A DNA stretch of 7,151 nt from an uncultured Burkholderiaceae bacterium (GCA_937871985.1 CALMPB010000141.1:1-7151); one strand, 5' to 3'. Counted from the first letter of the stretch, positions 1 through 5,708 are shown. Numbers and translations are program-made. Notes: generated from the letters alone by a model not told the origin.

Positions 1-969
1 GCCGGCGAACTGCAGCAGGCCGCGCAGCCGGCCGTCGGCGCTGGCGCCGTTGATGAGCCGCTTGTACTTGCTGGTGCTGGACGTGCTGGCCTGCAGGCGG
101 ATCGCCAGCAGCTCGCGCAAGGCCCAGGGCAGCGCCTGGTCCTCGATGCGACGCTCCAAGGTGCTGGCCTGCAGGTCCGGCAGCTCGACGCCGTACTCGG
201 CCAGCAGGTGCGCCAGCAGCTTGTCGCGCTTGGTGGCCGACTCCACCGCGCCGTCGGTCAGCTCCAGGGTGCGGGCGGCCAGGTTCTTCTTGGCACGCTC
301 CACCGCCGTCACCGCGGCCTGCGCCAGTTCCCTGTCAACCAGCACGCCGCGCTGGTTGATGCGCTGGTCCAGCAGCCATAGGTCGAACTCCTCGCCGCTG
401 TAGTTCCAAGTGGGCATCTTGCGGTAGATGACCCGCATGGCCTCGATGTCCTGGCCGGCGTACTCGACGAACTGCGCCCATTCGGCGGGGTGGGTGTGGC
501 GCGTCGCGCGGCGCAGCGCCATATTCTTGGGCCGCGGCTTGCAGAACAGTTGGATGAAGCCCTTGCCGGTCTTTAGCTTGCGCTGGTCCAGCGGTACGTT
601 CATCACGTCGCACAGGATGTCCAGCGCGCCGGGCAGGGCGTGTGTGTAGGCCTGCACCATGGTGTCGAACCAGGCCGCCTCGGGGATCATGGCGTGCAGG
701 GCCGGCTGGGCGTGCTTCATAACCGTGCGGTCGAACATGCCGCCGTTGTGCCAGACGTGCCGGGTATCGGGCCGCTGCAGGATCTCCAGCAGTGCGGCCG
801 GCGGGCGCGGGTCGGCCGTCACGTCCCAGACGCGCACCGGCTCGTCCTCCAGCGCGTAGGCCCAGAGCAGGATCTCCGCCTTCTCGGCGTAGGCGTGCGT
901 GCCGTAAGTCTTCAGGTCGCGCTCGCTGAAGGTTTCCAGGTCGTGGAAGGCGGTGGCGGTCGGGGTCAT
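1..969 (-). CDS. Phage family A DNA polymerase, N-terminal part (cut by window edge)
   Basis: Replicative DNA polymerase of the phage PolA type, acting on phage DNA in the cytoplasm. The frame is open from an ATG at 969 to position 1, giving 323 residues with no stop. The exonuclease domain shows all three motifs: Exo I DLETFS (D10, E12), Exo II HNGGMFD (N75, D80) and Exo III YAGQD (Y170, D174), so proofreading looks intact. Residues about 195-300 are helical linker. A segment at about 298-323 (SKYKRL, DGRLRGLLQF) matches the lead-in to the first polymerase motif, so the palm and fingers lie left of the window. GGAG at 979-982 sits 9 nt before the start. Family members with this N-terminus are commonly found beside DUF2800 and DUF2815 genes in phages, as here. 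No clear promoter is visible just upstream, so it is probably read from the leftward operon across the opposing gene at 1035-1499. I am confident of the family. Confidence 0.93.
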   Translation of the reverse strand, partial: MTPTATAFHDLETFSERDLKTYGTHAYAEKAEILLWAYALEDEPVRVWDVTADPRPPAALLEILQRPDTRHVWHNGGMFDRTVMKHAQPALHAMIPEAAWFDTMVQAYTHALPGALDILCDVMNVPLDQRKLKTGKGFIQLFCKPRPKNMALRRATRHTHPAEWAQFVEYAGQDIEAMRVIYRKMPTWNYSGEEFDLWLLDQRINQRGVLVDRELAQAAVTAVERAKKNLAARTLELTDGAVESATKRDKLLAHLLAEYGVELPDLQASTLERRIEDQALPWALRELLAIRLQASTSSTSKYKRLINGASADGRLRGLLQFAG

Positions 970-1034
970 GCTGCATAGACTCCATGTCTACCGGTACACT
1001 TGACGGATCTACCAGGTGCCAGCAGGAGTAGAAC

Positions 1035-1499
1035 GTGCGCAAATTGATTGCTACTGTGATGGTGCTGTCCGGCTTCAGTGGGTCGGTTTTGGCGCGCGAC
1101 CTCAACGCGGGCGCCGTTGCGCGCCTTTGCCTCCACGAAGCTGCGCGCGAGGCGGCGGGCAGTGCCCAGGCGCAAGGCTTGTGCACCACGCTGTTTCAGG
1201 GCTATGTCGAAGGGCTGTACGAAGGCACGTCCCGGGGTGTTTCTACTGCGTACATGAGTGATCCGGAGGTGTTTAAGATCACCGGCGCCGACGGGGCGAA
1301 CGCTCTCGCCGAGCGTGCTGCTAAAGCGACCACCCGTGCGCGGTGTAATGTTCCGCCGGACCCAGAATTCCTCATTAATCGTTTTGTCGACAAAGTGGTG
1401 CACGTCAAGGATGGCAAACTGACCAACACGCCCCTTGCCGACCGCAGCTTCAAGCTCGTGATGCGCCTCGTCCTCGACTCGGAAAATTGCGCCAACTGA
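1035..1499 (+). CDS. Secreted four-cysteine protein, Rap1a/Tai immunity-like (probable moron)
   Basis: A 154-aa protein starting at GTG 1035, with AGGAG at 1024-1028 six bases upstream. Residues 1-20 form a signal peptide: R2 K3, then a hydrophobic run ending VLA before R21, so the mature protein should be periplasmic. Cysteines are at 32, 50, 104 and 152, enough for two disulfides. The pattern C32...C50-TTLFQGYVEG, then C104-NVP followed by a helix with VDKVV, then a late helix ending in C152, follows the Rap1a/Tai layout (C..GYV.G...C.P....V..Y....FPC). Family members neutralise type VI amidase effectors in the periplasm, but phage copies have no proven target. The gene runs opposite to all flanking genes, ends 2 bp from the HNH stop, and has more A/T at third positions than the polymerase. 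These are traits of a moron: a gene added late and expressed from a prophage. That it is a gene is near certain. The family call rests on pattern matching and is less sure. Confidence 0.78.
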   Translation: MRKLIATVMVLSGFSGSVLARDLNAGAVARLCLHEAAREAAGSAQAQGLCTTLFQGYVEGLYEGTSRGVSTAYMSDPEVFKITGADGANALAERAAKATTRARCNVPPDPEFLINRFVDKVVHVKDGKLTNTPLADRSFKLVMRLVLDSENCAN

Positions 1500-1501
1500 C
1501 A

Positions 1502-1870
1502 TTACGCTGCCTTCCTAAAAGGGGTGTAGTGCCGGCCTTCGGCCACGCACTGTCGGACGTTCTTGCGCTGAGTGCCGCCCTGTAGGTGGGCGGGGTTGCA
1601 GCACAGCCGGTTGTTGCACAGGTGCATCACGACGCTCTTGCTGTTCAGGCGCCGGCCGCCCATTTCGACCAGCGCGACGCGGTGCGCCAGCGCCGATTTC
1701 ACTTTGCCTTTGCGCGGGCCTTTCTTGAATCGCATGTTCATCTTTCCGTAGCCCGACGCGTTCCGGGCGCCGATCCACAGCCAGCAGGGCGTGCCGTTGT
1801 GCGACAGCTCGTCGGAGATCATGGTGTTGGCCAGGATGCGCTCGGCTAGGTTTGCGTACGGCGATGCCAC
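1502..1870 (-). CDS. HNH endonuclease
   Basis: A 122-aa HNH nuclease of phage or homing type that would cut double-stranded DNA with a metal ion. The start is GTG at 1870 with GAGGA at 1877-1881, six bases upstream. In this frame there is no ATG or GTG between that codon and the upstream TAG, so the start is well fixed. Visible motifs are C29-WLW near the N-terminus, a GYG turn at 40-42, AHRVA at 62-66, then the core H83-L-C85-N-N-R-L-C90-C91-N-P-A-H95-L, followed by GT at 99-100 and N104. This matches the form V.H.C.N..C.NP.HL..GT..N of small phage HNH proteins with a zinc knuckle. It is full length for the class. It lies between the polymerase gene and the small gene at 2100-2282, convergent with the secreted protein gene. 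It may be free-standing and selfish or may have a role in phage DNA processing; the sequence does not decide. Confidence 0.9.
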   Translation of the reverse strand: MASPYANLAERILANTMISDELSHNGTPCWLWIGARNASGYGKMNMRFKKGPRKGKVKSALAHRVALVEMGGRRLNSKSVVMHLCNNRLCCNPAHLQGGTQRKNVRQCVAEGRHYTPFRKAA

Positions 1871-1882
1871 GGTGCGTCCTCG

Positions 1883-2099
1883 TGCTGAAAGGGGTGTGGA
1901 CCATGCCCCGGATTGCCGCCATTTCTATTGCCGGCTTCCAACGGATTGCGCGTACTCACCAGCGCCGTAATCAACATGTGCGGGCGGAGCTGGGTAGCGA
2001 TCCGGGGCGTTGGCGCCGCGTGGTCCTGGTCGCGGCTGAGGATGGGAAGCCCCCGCTATCGCACGGCGTCGGGGAGAGCGGCGCCGTGAGGGTGTGGGG
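1883..2099. other. About 217 bp with no convincing gene
   Basis: This stretch separates the HNH gene from the 60-aa gene upstream of it. On the minus strand the frames are broken or lack a start with a ribosome binding site. On the plus strand a frame opening at ATG 1903 has a passable AGGGG at 1890-1894, but to reach its stop at 2232 it must run across most of the minus-strand gene at 2100-2282, and its residues match no family I know. I see no strong hairpin with a T-tract and no promoter. It may be a remnant of a former gene or the scar of HNH or moron insertion. Confidence 0.35.
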
Positions 2100-2282
2100 T
2101 CATGCCTGGTTGCCGGTGTCGTCGTCTTCGCAGTGCGAATACTCGCCGCCGAGAGCCGTCGCAATTTGTTCGCCAGTCGCCCGGGCGACAGCGTCGAATC
2201 GGTCGGTAGACACTTGCGATCCCACGTACTGAGCCGGAATGCGGAGGAAAAAATCTCCCACGTGCACAATGAAAGTCAGCAT
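2100..2282 (-). CDS. Small phage protein of unknown function (60 aa)
   Basis: A 60-aa protein that I do not recognise. It begins at ATG 2282 with a strong AAGGAG at 2290-2295, seven bases upstream, and starts 11 bases after the stop of the ssDNA-binding protein gene, so it is the last clear member of the leftward operon. The N-terminal third is hydrophobic and beta-like (LTFIVHVGDFFLRI), the middle looks helical (FDAVARATGEQIATAL), and the end is polar and acidic (E-D-D-D). There is no signal peptide or membrane segment. It is probably a soluble accessory protein. The strong ribosome binding site and operon spacing make it a real gene despite its size. Confidence 0.75.
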   Translation of the reverse strand: MLTFIVHVGDFFLRIPAQYVGSQVSTDRFDAVARATGEQIATALGGEYSHCEDDDTGNQA

Positions 2283-2293
2283 GTGCGCGCTCC

Positions 2294-2893
2294 TTAGGCC
2301 AGGTCGTCGCCGGCGTCGGAGCCGTCGCCGAGGTCGTCGAAGTCATCGGCGTCGCCCTTGCTGGTGCCGCCGAAGGAATCACCGTCCTTGGCGAACTGCA
2401 CGCCGTTCACCGTGCAGCGGATCGTCTTGCCATACTTGTTGTCCTGGGCCCACAGGTCCACGGTCGCGTTGACGTAGCAGCCGGAATAGATGCGGCCTTC
2501 CTTGCCCGGGTATGCGGTGCCCTTGGCGGCGTCGATGAGCGGCGACTTGTCGGCGTCCAGCAGCAGGGGCATGCCGTCCTTCTTCTGGCGCACCGCGCCC
2601 AGAGCCATGTTGCCCTCGAAGCCGTCATAGGCCTTGCGCTTGCCCGGGTAGTAGCAAACCTCTTTCGGGTTGCCGGTTTCGAGCAGGTTGTCGACGATGG
2701 CCTTGCCCTTGGCACCCCACTTTTCCGCCGCGGCGGCATACATACCGTCCTCGATGGTCTTGCGGACCGGGTGGCCCTGTTCGGGGATGAGGAAGGTGCA
2801 GCCGTAGCGCTCCTCCTGGCCGGCTTCGAAGGCCTTGGCTTCGGTCAGGCTTTGGGCGAAGGCGACGCGAACATTGGAGAGTTTCACTTTCAT
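2294..2893 (-). CDS. DUF2815 / Enc34-type single-stranded DNA-binding protein
   Basis: A 199-aa ssDNA-binding protein of the DUF2815 family, whose Enterobacter phage Enc34 member has an OB fold like T7 gp2.5. It coats single strands during phage replication and recombination. I place the start at ATG 2893 because AAGGAA at 2901-2906 lies seven bases before it; the frame extends upstream to 2956, but that overlaps the end of the preceding gene. The N-terminus (KVKLSNVRVAF), YGCTFLIP, and GCYVNATVDLWAQDN with GVQF near the end of the fold are typical of the family. The last 20 or so residues are strongly acidic, with ADDFDD centred on F185, the kind of tail by which SSBs recruit partner enzymes. 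It lies 37 bases after the 68-aa gene, in the same operon as the DUF2800 nuclease. The neighbours DUF2800 and a family A polymerase form a recurrent phage module, which supports the call. Confidence 0.9.
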   Translation of the reverse strand: MKVKLSNVRVAFAQSLTEAKAFEAGQEERYGCTFLIPEQGHPVRKTIEDGMYAAAAEKWGAKGKAIVDNLLETGNPKEVCYYPGKRKAYDGFEGNMALGAVRQKKDGMPLLLDADKSPLIDAAKGTAYPGKEGRIYSGCYVNATVDLWAQDNKYGKTIRCTVNGVQFAKDGDSFGGTSKGDADDFDDLGDGSDAGDDLA

Positions 2894-2930
2894 TTTCAGG
2901 TTCCTTATGGGTCTGTCTATTTGCTGCGGT

Positions 2931-3137
2931 TCAACGGAAAAATTCGGGGTGCGCACGCTTGGCGCGCGCGGTGACCTTGGCTATCGCCTTGGCCCGTTCG
3001 TGGGGGTTTCGGACGCGGGCGGCCGACTGCAGCGCCAGGCGGAACTCCAGCGGCAAGACGTTGGCGTCCTTGCCCTCGTTCTCCCGGGGCGCCGATGCCA
3101 GCGTCGGGTTGTTGGGCTGCAGTCGGTGCGTGCTCAT
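2931..3137 (-). CDS. Small basic phage protein of unknown function (68 aa)
   Basis: A 68-aa protein that I do not recognise. Its ATG at 3135-3137 overlaps the nuclease stop by 4 nt (ATGA), so its translation is likely coupled to that of the nuclease. The first 30 residues are polar and probably disordered. Residues about 32-64 look like two helices, the second rich in Arg and Lys (ERAKAIAKVTARAKRAH), ending HPEFFR. This could bind DNA or a partner protein, but nothing shows which. It sits between the nuclease and the ssDNA-binding protein, so a role as an accessory factor in recombination or replication is a reasonable inference. Confidence 0.75.
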   Translation of the reverse strand: MSTHRLQPNNPTLASAPRENEGKDANVLPLEFRLALQSAARVRNPHERAKAIAKVTARAKRAHPEFFR

Positions 3138-4381
3138 ACGAGGTCCGCTCCGTCGGTGGCGACTTCACCAGCGCCGGCCGTGACGTCGTCGAAGTCGTCC
3201 GCCGCGGGCTTGATGACCAGGGCGGGGCGCTTGTCGGATGCCGGCGCCACGCTGGGCGAGCCTTCGGACTTCGTGATCAGGGCCTGCGCCTTCGCCCAGC
3301 GGCGGGGCGTGTCCTTGAGCAGTTTCTCGGCTGTGGTGGGACTGATGACCTTCTTGTCGTACATTTCGTCCGACTTCAGGCGCATGGCTTTGAGCAGATC
3401 CTCGGCCTCCTGCTCGCTCGTCCACTTCCGTGCGCCGGCGCGCCCCTGGACCAGTTTCCAGCCGTCGACGGGCTCGCCCAGCAGCAGGCGGCGCTCGGTT
3501 TCGGCACGCACTGCCTTGCACCAGGCCTCGACCTCGCCCACGCGGCCCATGAGCGCGCCCAGGTCCGTTGCGGCCATGTCACCTTGGGGCGCGACCACTT
3601 CGAAGTCGTCGGGAGTGGCCTTGACGTTGCGCGACACGGTGACGACGACCTCGGACGCCTTGGCCGGACACGCGGCGTGCGCCTTGCAGAAACGGCACGC
3701 TTTCTCCGACGGTGCATAGTCCGACGGCACGGGCGGTGTCTCGCTCTCGACGTAGAGGTACGCCCGCTCGGCCGCTTCCTTCAAGCGCGCGCCGCGCTCG
3801 CGCAGCTCGTCGACCGTGATGGACCACTCGCTGACGTGGTTCAGCCGCGGTTGGTGGATCGTCATGCGCACGCGCTCGAAGTCCAGGACGACTGCAAACT
3901 GATCCAGCGCGCCCAGCGCGTAGAGGATCATCTGCTTGTTCTCTTCGGCGTCGACTTTCACGCCGCGCCCGAACTTCAGGTCACAGACGTGCAGCTCGTC
4001 GTCCGTGCGCAGGATGACCGCGTCGGACGTGCCGAAGGCCTCAGGCACCCAGCGGCTGATATCCAAACGCTGTTCAAGCAGCAGCTCGTGGCCGGTGGAG
4101 ACGTCGCGCACGTAGTCCACATACTTCTGGACCTCGGTCGCCATGTCGGCCGTGACCTCCACGGTCTTGCCGGCGCGCATGGGAATGCGCCGGCCCTTAT
4201 AGGCCGTGGCATCCTTGCCTTCGCGCAGCGCCATTTCGGCGACGGCGTGGGCGGCCGTGCCCTCGTCGGCGTAGTCGCTGCTGGTGTCCGGGTAACCGGA
4301 CTCCAGCTGGACACTGGCCGGGCACGTGGACCACCGTTCAGCGCCCGAGGGCGAGAGGGTGGCATGTGCGGGTTCAGTCAT
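3134..4381 (-). CDS. DUF2800 PD-(D/E)XK nuclease with probable Fe-S cluster
   Basis: A 415-aa nuclease of the DUF2800 family (Cas4/RecB/AddB-like PD-(D/E)XK fold), expected to process DNA ends in phage recombination or replication. The start is ATG 4381, with GGGAG at 4389-4393 seven bases upstream; the open frame extends to 4465 but lies inside the preceding gene. Order of motifs: PSGAERWSTC20 at the N-terminus, DEGTAAH (H45), GTSDAV (D120), DLK (D134, K136), then Q150 and Y154, the RecB-type QxxxY. Cysteines C229-x2-C232-x5-C238 plus distant C20 match the Fe-S arrangement of Cas4 and AddB. Residues about 250-380 are a helical C-terminal region, followed by a tail with ADDFDD centred on F397 like that of the neighbouring ssDNA-binding protein. 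It overlaps the genes on both sides by 4 nt. The catalytic residues look complete. The fold is confident, the Fe-S cluster is inference. Confidence 0.9.
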   Translation of the reverse strand: MTEPAHATLSPSGAERWSTCPASVQLESGYPDTSSDYADEGTAAHAVAEMALREGKDATAYKGRRIPMRAGKTVEVTADMATEVQKYVDYVRDVSTGHELLLEQRLDISRWVPEAFGTSDAVILRTDDELHVCDLKFGRGVKVDAEENKQMILYALGALDQFAVVLDFERVRMTIHQPRLNHVSEWSITVDELRERGARLKEAAERAYLYVESETPPVPSDYAPSEKACRFCKAHAACPAKASEVVVTVSRNVKATPDDFEVVAPQGDMAATDLGALMGRVGEVEAWCKAVRAETERRLLLGEPVDGWKLVQGRAGARKWTSEQEAEDLLKAMRLKSDEMYDKKVISPTTAEKLLKDTPRRWAKAQALITKSEGSPSVAPASDKRPALVIKPAADDFDDVTAGAGEVATDGADLV

Positions 4382-4632
4382 TTCAGGGCTCCCAACTGTG
4401 CCTGGCCGTAGACGCGCTTGAGCTTCTGGTAGACCGCGCGGGTGCTGGTCGGCTTGTGGCGCCACGTGCCGGTAACTTCGGCGTAGCGCACGATGGGCTT
4501 GCCCATGGCGTCGAGCTTTCCGGTGGGCAACGCCACCTCGCGCCCGCCCTCGCAGATCAGGTCGTGGGAGGGCAATCCGGCCGTCATCCGGCGCGCAGCC
4601 CGGCGCAGCGCGCGAGCTTTGCGGCCGTTCAT
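4378..4632 (-). CDS. Small basic phage protein of unknown function (84 aa)
   Basis: An 84-aa protein, not recognised. Its start at ATG 4632 overlaps the stop of the 163-aa gene by 4 nt (ATGA), and its own stop overlaps the nuclease start in the same way, so all three are probably translationally coupled. The N-terminus is very basic (RKARALRRAARR), followed by a beta-like centre with a single Cys (LICEGG) and a C-terminal helix (RAVYQKLKRVYG). The charge suggests nucleic acid contact. It has no signal or membrane segment. Its place directly before a nuclease and near an SSB suggests an accessory replication or recombination protein; no activity can be assigned. Confidence 0.8.
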   Translation of the reverse strand: MNGRKARALRRAARRMTAGLPSHDLICEGGREVALPTGKLDAMGKPIVRYAEVTGTWRHKPTSTRAVYQKLKRVYGQAQLGALK

Positions 4633-5120
4633 GCGATGGCCTCTTCGCTGGAGGCCGTGGGGTCGTAGTCGCCCGAGATCACCTGTTCCGCCTTCGCCTT
4701 GAATTCAGCGAACTGGTCGGCCTTCAAGTCCTTGGCCGAGGTGACGCCGAAGCGCTGCAGCAGGCCTTCAGCCTTGGCGCGGCTGATCTTGGCGATGTCC
4801 AGCACCAGCGGCTTGATGTCCTTCGTGTAGTCGAGGGAAGCGTCAACGGGCGCGCCGGCGCTGCTCGATTCGGTCGAGGAACTGCCCGAGCTGCCGGACG
4901 CAGTCTGGGTCTGCTCGGCCGGCGAAGACTTCGCGGACGCGTCCGCCGTCTGGGCTTTTTTTTCCGTGGACGCCGGTTGGGTCTTGACGGAGGGCGCCGG
5001 CGCGTCGCCGGTCGCGAACAACGTAGCGGTGGCCAGGGCGTCCTTGGCGGTATCGAGCGTCGCGGTGAAGGTAACTCGCGCGTCTTTGATGGCGCGCTGA
5101 ACGGTGATTCCGAAACTCAT
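4629..5120 (-). CDS. First gene of the leftward operon: 163-aa protein with disordered linker and C-terminal helical module
   Basis: A 163-aa protein and the first gene behind the leftward promoter. The start is ATG 5120, with AGGAG at 5128-5132 seven bases upstream; the frame is open to 5168, but that would lie in the operator. There are three parts: residues 1-40 form a structured N-terminus (SFGITVQRAIKDARVTF); about 41-95 is a low-complexity linker of Ala, Ser, Thr, Gln and Pro with runs of Ser; about 96-155 is a compact helical module (PLVLDIAKISRAKAEGLLQRFGV, then DLKADQFAEFKAKAEQVI) resembling helical modules found at the C-termini of some phage recombination and replication proteins. 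The end is acidic (SGDYDP, SSEEAIA). There are no cysteines, membrane segments or catalytic motifs. I infer a scaffold or loader that joins two partners; the function is unknown. Confidence 0.85.
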   Translation of the reverse strand: MSFGITVQRAIKDARVTFTATLDTAKDALATATLFATGDAPAPSVKTQPASTEKKAQTADASAKSSPAEQTQTASGSSGSSSTESSSAGAPVDASLDYTKDIKPLVLDIAKISRAKAEGLLQRFGVTSAKDLKADQFAEFKAKAEQVISGDYDPTASSEEAIA

Positions 5121-5161
5121 TTTTATGCTCCTGTTGGTAGGTCCTGTGCTGCGATTAAAGG

Positions 5162-5170
5162 TTAGCAAAC
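5162..5170 (+). promoter_or_regulatory. Operator half-site OL2 (TTAGCAAAC), downstream of PL
   Basis: An exact TTAGCAAAC, identical to the word at PR (5828-5836) and the exact inverse of 5200-5208. It falls about 10-18 bases past the predicted start of the leftward transcript, where a bound repressor would block elongation or help loop to the other site 38 bp away. That it is an operator is inference from its repetition at both divergent promoters. Confidence 0.65.
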
Positions 5171-5186
5171 GCGATACTTATGGGCA

Positions 5187-5215
5187 ATTGAAATTTACTG
5201 TTTGCTAATTTTCAA
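5187..5215 (-). promoter_or_regulatory. Leftward early promoter PL
   Basis: On the minus strand, TTGAAA (5210-5215; 5 of 6 to the -35 consensus), a 17-bp spacer and TTCAAT (5187-5192; 4 of 6 to the -10). The spacer contains the operator word at 5200-5208. Transcription would start near 5180 and enter the operon beginning at 5120. It lies just past the terminator of the repressor gene, so the operon needs its own promoter here. A second pair in the same region (TTGCCC with TAACCT) fits less well. Confidence 0.65.
5200..5208 (-). promoter_or_regulatory. Operator half-site OL1 (TTAGCAAAC on minus), inside PL
   Basis: Plus-strand GTTTGCTAA, the exact inverse complement of the word at 5162-5170 and 5828-5836. 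It lies between the -35 and -10 elements of the predicted leftward promoter, so occupancy should exclude RNA polymerase. By chance about 0.05 exact copies of a given 9-mer are expected on both strands of a window this long (equal base composition), yet three occur, all in control regions. Confidence 0.7.
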
Positions 5216-5242
5216 GGCGCAAAAAAGCCCGCATAAGCGGGC
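5216..5242 (-). terminator. Rho-independent terminator of the repressor gene
   Basis: On the minus strand: stem GCCCGC, loop TTAT, stem GCGGGC, followed by six Ts (plus-strand hairpin arms 5227-5232 and 5237-5242, A-tract 5221-5226). It lies about 28 bases after the repressor stop at 5271 and directly before PL, insulating the early operon from repressor transcription in the lysogen. It has no T-tract in the other direction. Confidence 0.93.
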
Positions 5243-5270
5243 ATCGTTTCGGATTCGGCATGGCCTGCTC

Positions 5271-5708
5271 CTACATGGTCAGCTTCACGAGCCTCATAGA
5301 GAAATCACGGTCGAGCTTGCCGGTGCGCTGGGCGTTCTCGTACACGAGATTGACGATTTCTGCGTATTTTTCGGGGGTTAGGGCGGTCTTCAGTTCCTGT
5401 TGTATCTCTGCAACCATCTTGACCGCCGCGCCCACGAAGCTGGGATCGACCTGCACGGACGCCGTGGGGCCGACCCCTTCGACAGAGGAATGCGCGTGGT
5501 CCATCCAGTATTCGGGTTTACCGGCGGCCAGTTCGATACGCCGGCTGGTTTTCTCCGTAATCACGCGGTGCCCGTTAACCATTTGCGACAAAAAGGATGG
5601 GCCGGAGAGGTCCAACTTTTTAGCAAAACTAGCGGGGCCGCCTTGCTCGATCAGGATCTGCTTGAGGTTCGTTCTGCGCTGCTGACTCAATTTCTCGCCT
5701 TGCTTCAT
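5271..5708 (-). CDS. CI-like phage repressor (XRE-family HTH, no peptidase domain)
   Basis: A DNA-binding repressor, the likely keeper of lysogeny. Two ATGs stand in tandem (5711 and 5708). GAGGA at 5715-5719 is only 3 bases from the first but 6 from the second, so I choose 5708, giving 145 aa. Residues about 12-67 form an XRE-type helix-turn-helix (GGPASFAKKLDLSGPSFLSQ, then TEKTSRRIE), followed by KPEYWMD, the usual end of this domain. Residues about 85-145 are a helical domain (VKMVAEIQQELKTAL, EKYAEIVNLVYENA), probably for dimerisation. There is no LexA/S24 peptidase with Ser-Lys dyad and no Ala-Gly cleavage site context, so RecA-driven self-cleavage is not expected. The gene is divergent from the Cro-like gene, has an AT-rich regulatory gap upstream, and ends before a strong terminator. 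Its operators are presumably the TTAGCAAAC sites. The role as repressor rather than activator is inferred from layout. Confidence 0.88.
   Translation of the reverse strand: MKQGEKLSQQRRTNLKQILIEQGGPASFAKKLDLSGPSFLSQMVNGHRVITEKTSRRIELAAGKPEYWMDHAHSSVEGVGPTASVQVDPSFVGAAVKMVAEIQQELKTALTPEKYAEIVNLVYENAQRTGKLDRDFSMRLVKLTM

Noticed and set aside
1000..1005. TTGACG as a -35 element for the secreted protein gene
   Set aside because: A -10 at normal spacing would fall at about 1023-1028, on the ribosome binding site, and that sequence is not TATAAT-like.
1528..1551. Hairpin AGTGC/GCACT with inner GGCC-TTC-GGCC as a terminator between the convergent genes
   Set aside because: It lies within the coding end of the HNH gene, has an internal mismatch loop and is followed by no real T-tract on either strand.
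2056..2103. 15-codon frame starting in the ATGA at the end of the 60-aa gene
   Set aside because: The overlap looks like coupling, but the frame stops after 15 codons and the composition is not protein-like.
3095..4411. Long plus-strand open frame (438 codons) opposite the DUF2800 nuclease
   Set aside because: It is the high-GC shadow of the nuclease gene, which has motifs, a ribosome binding site and coupled neighbours.
5620..5628. TTAGCAAAA, an 8/9 match to the operator word inside the repressor gene
   Set aside because: It encodes part of the HTH (AKK). One or two 8/9 matches are expected by chance in a window this long, so it is not evidence of an operator.
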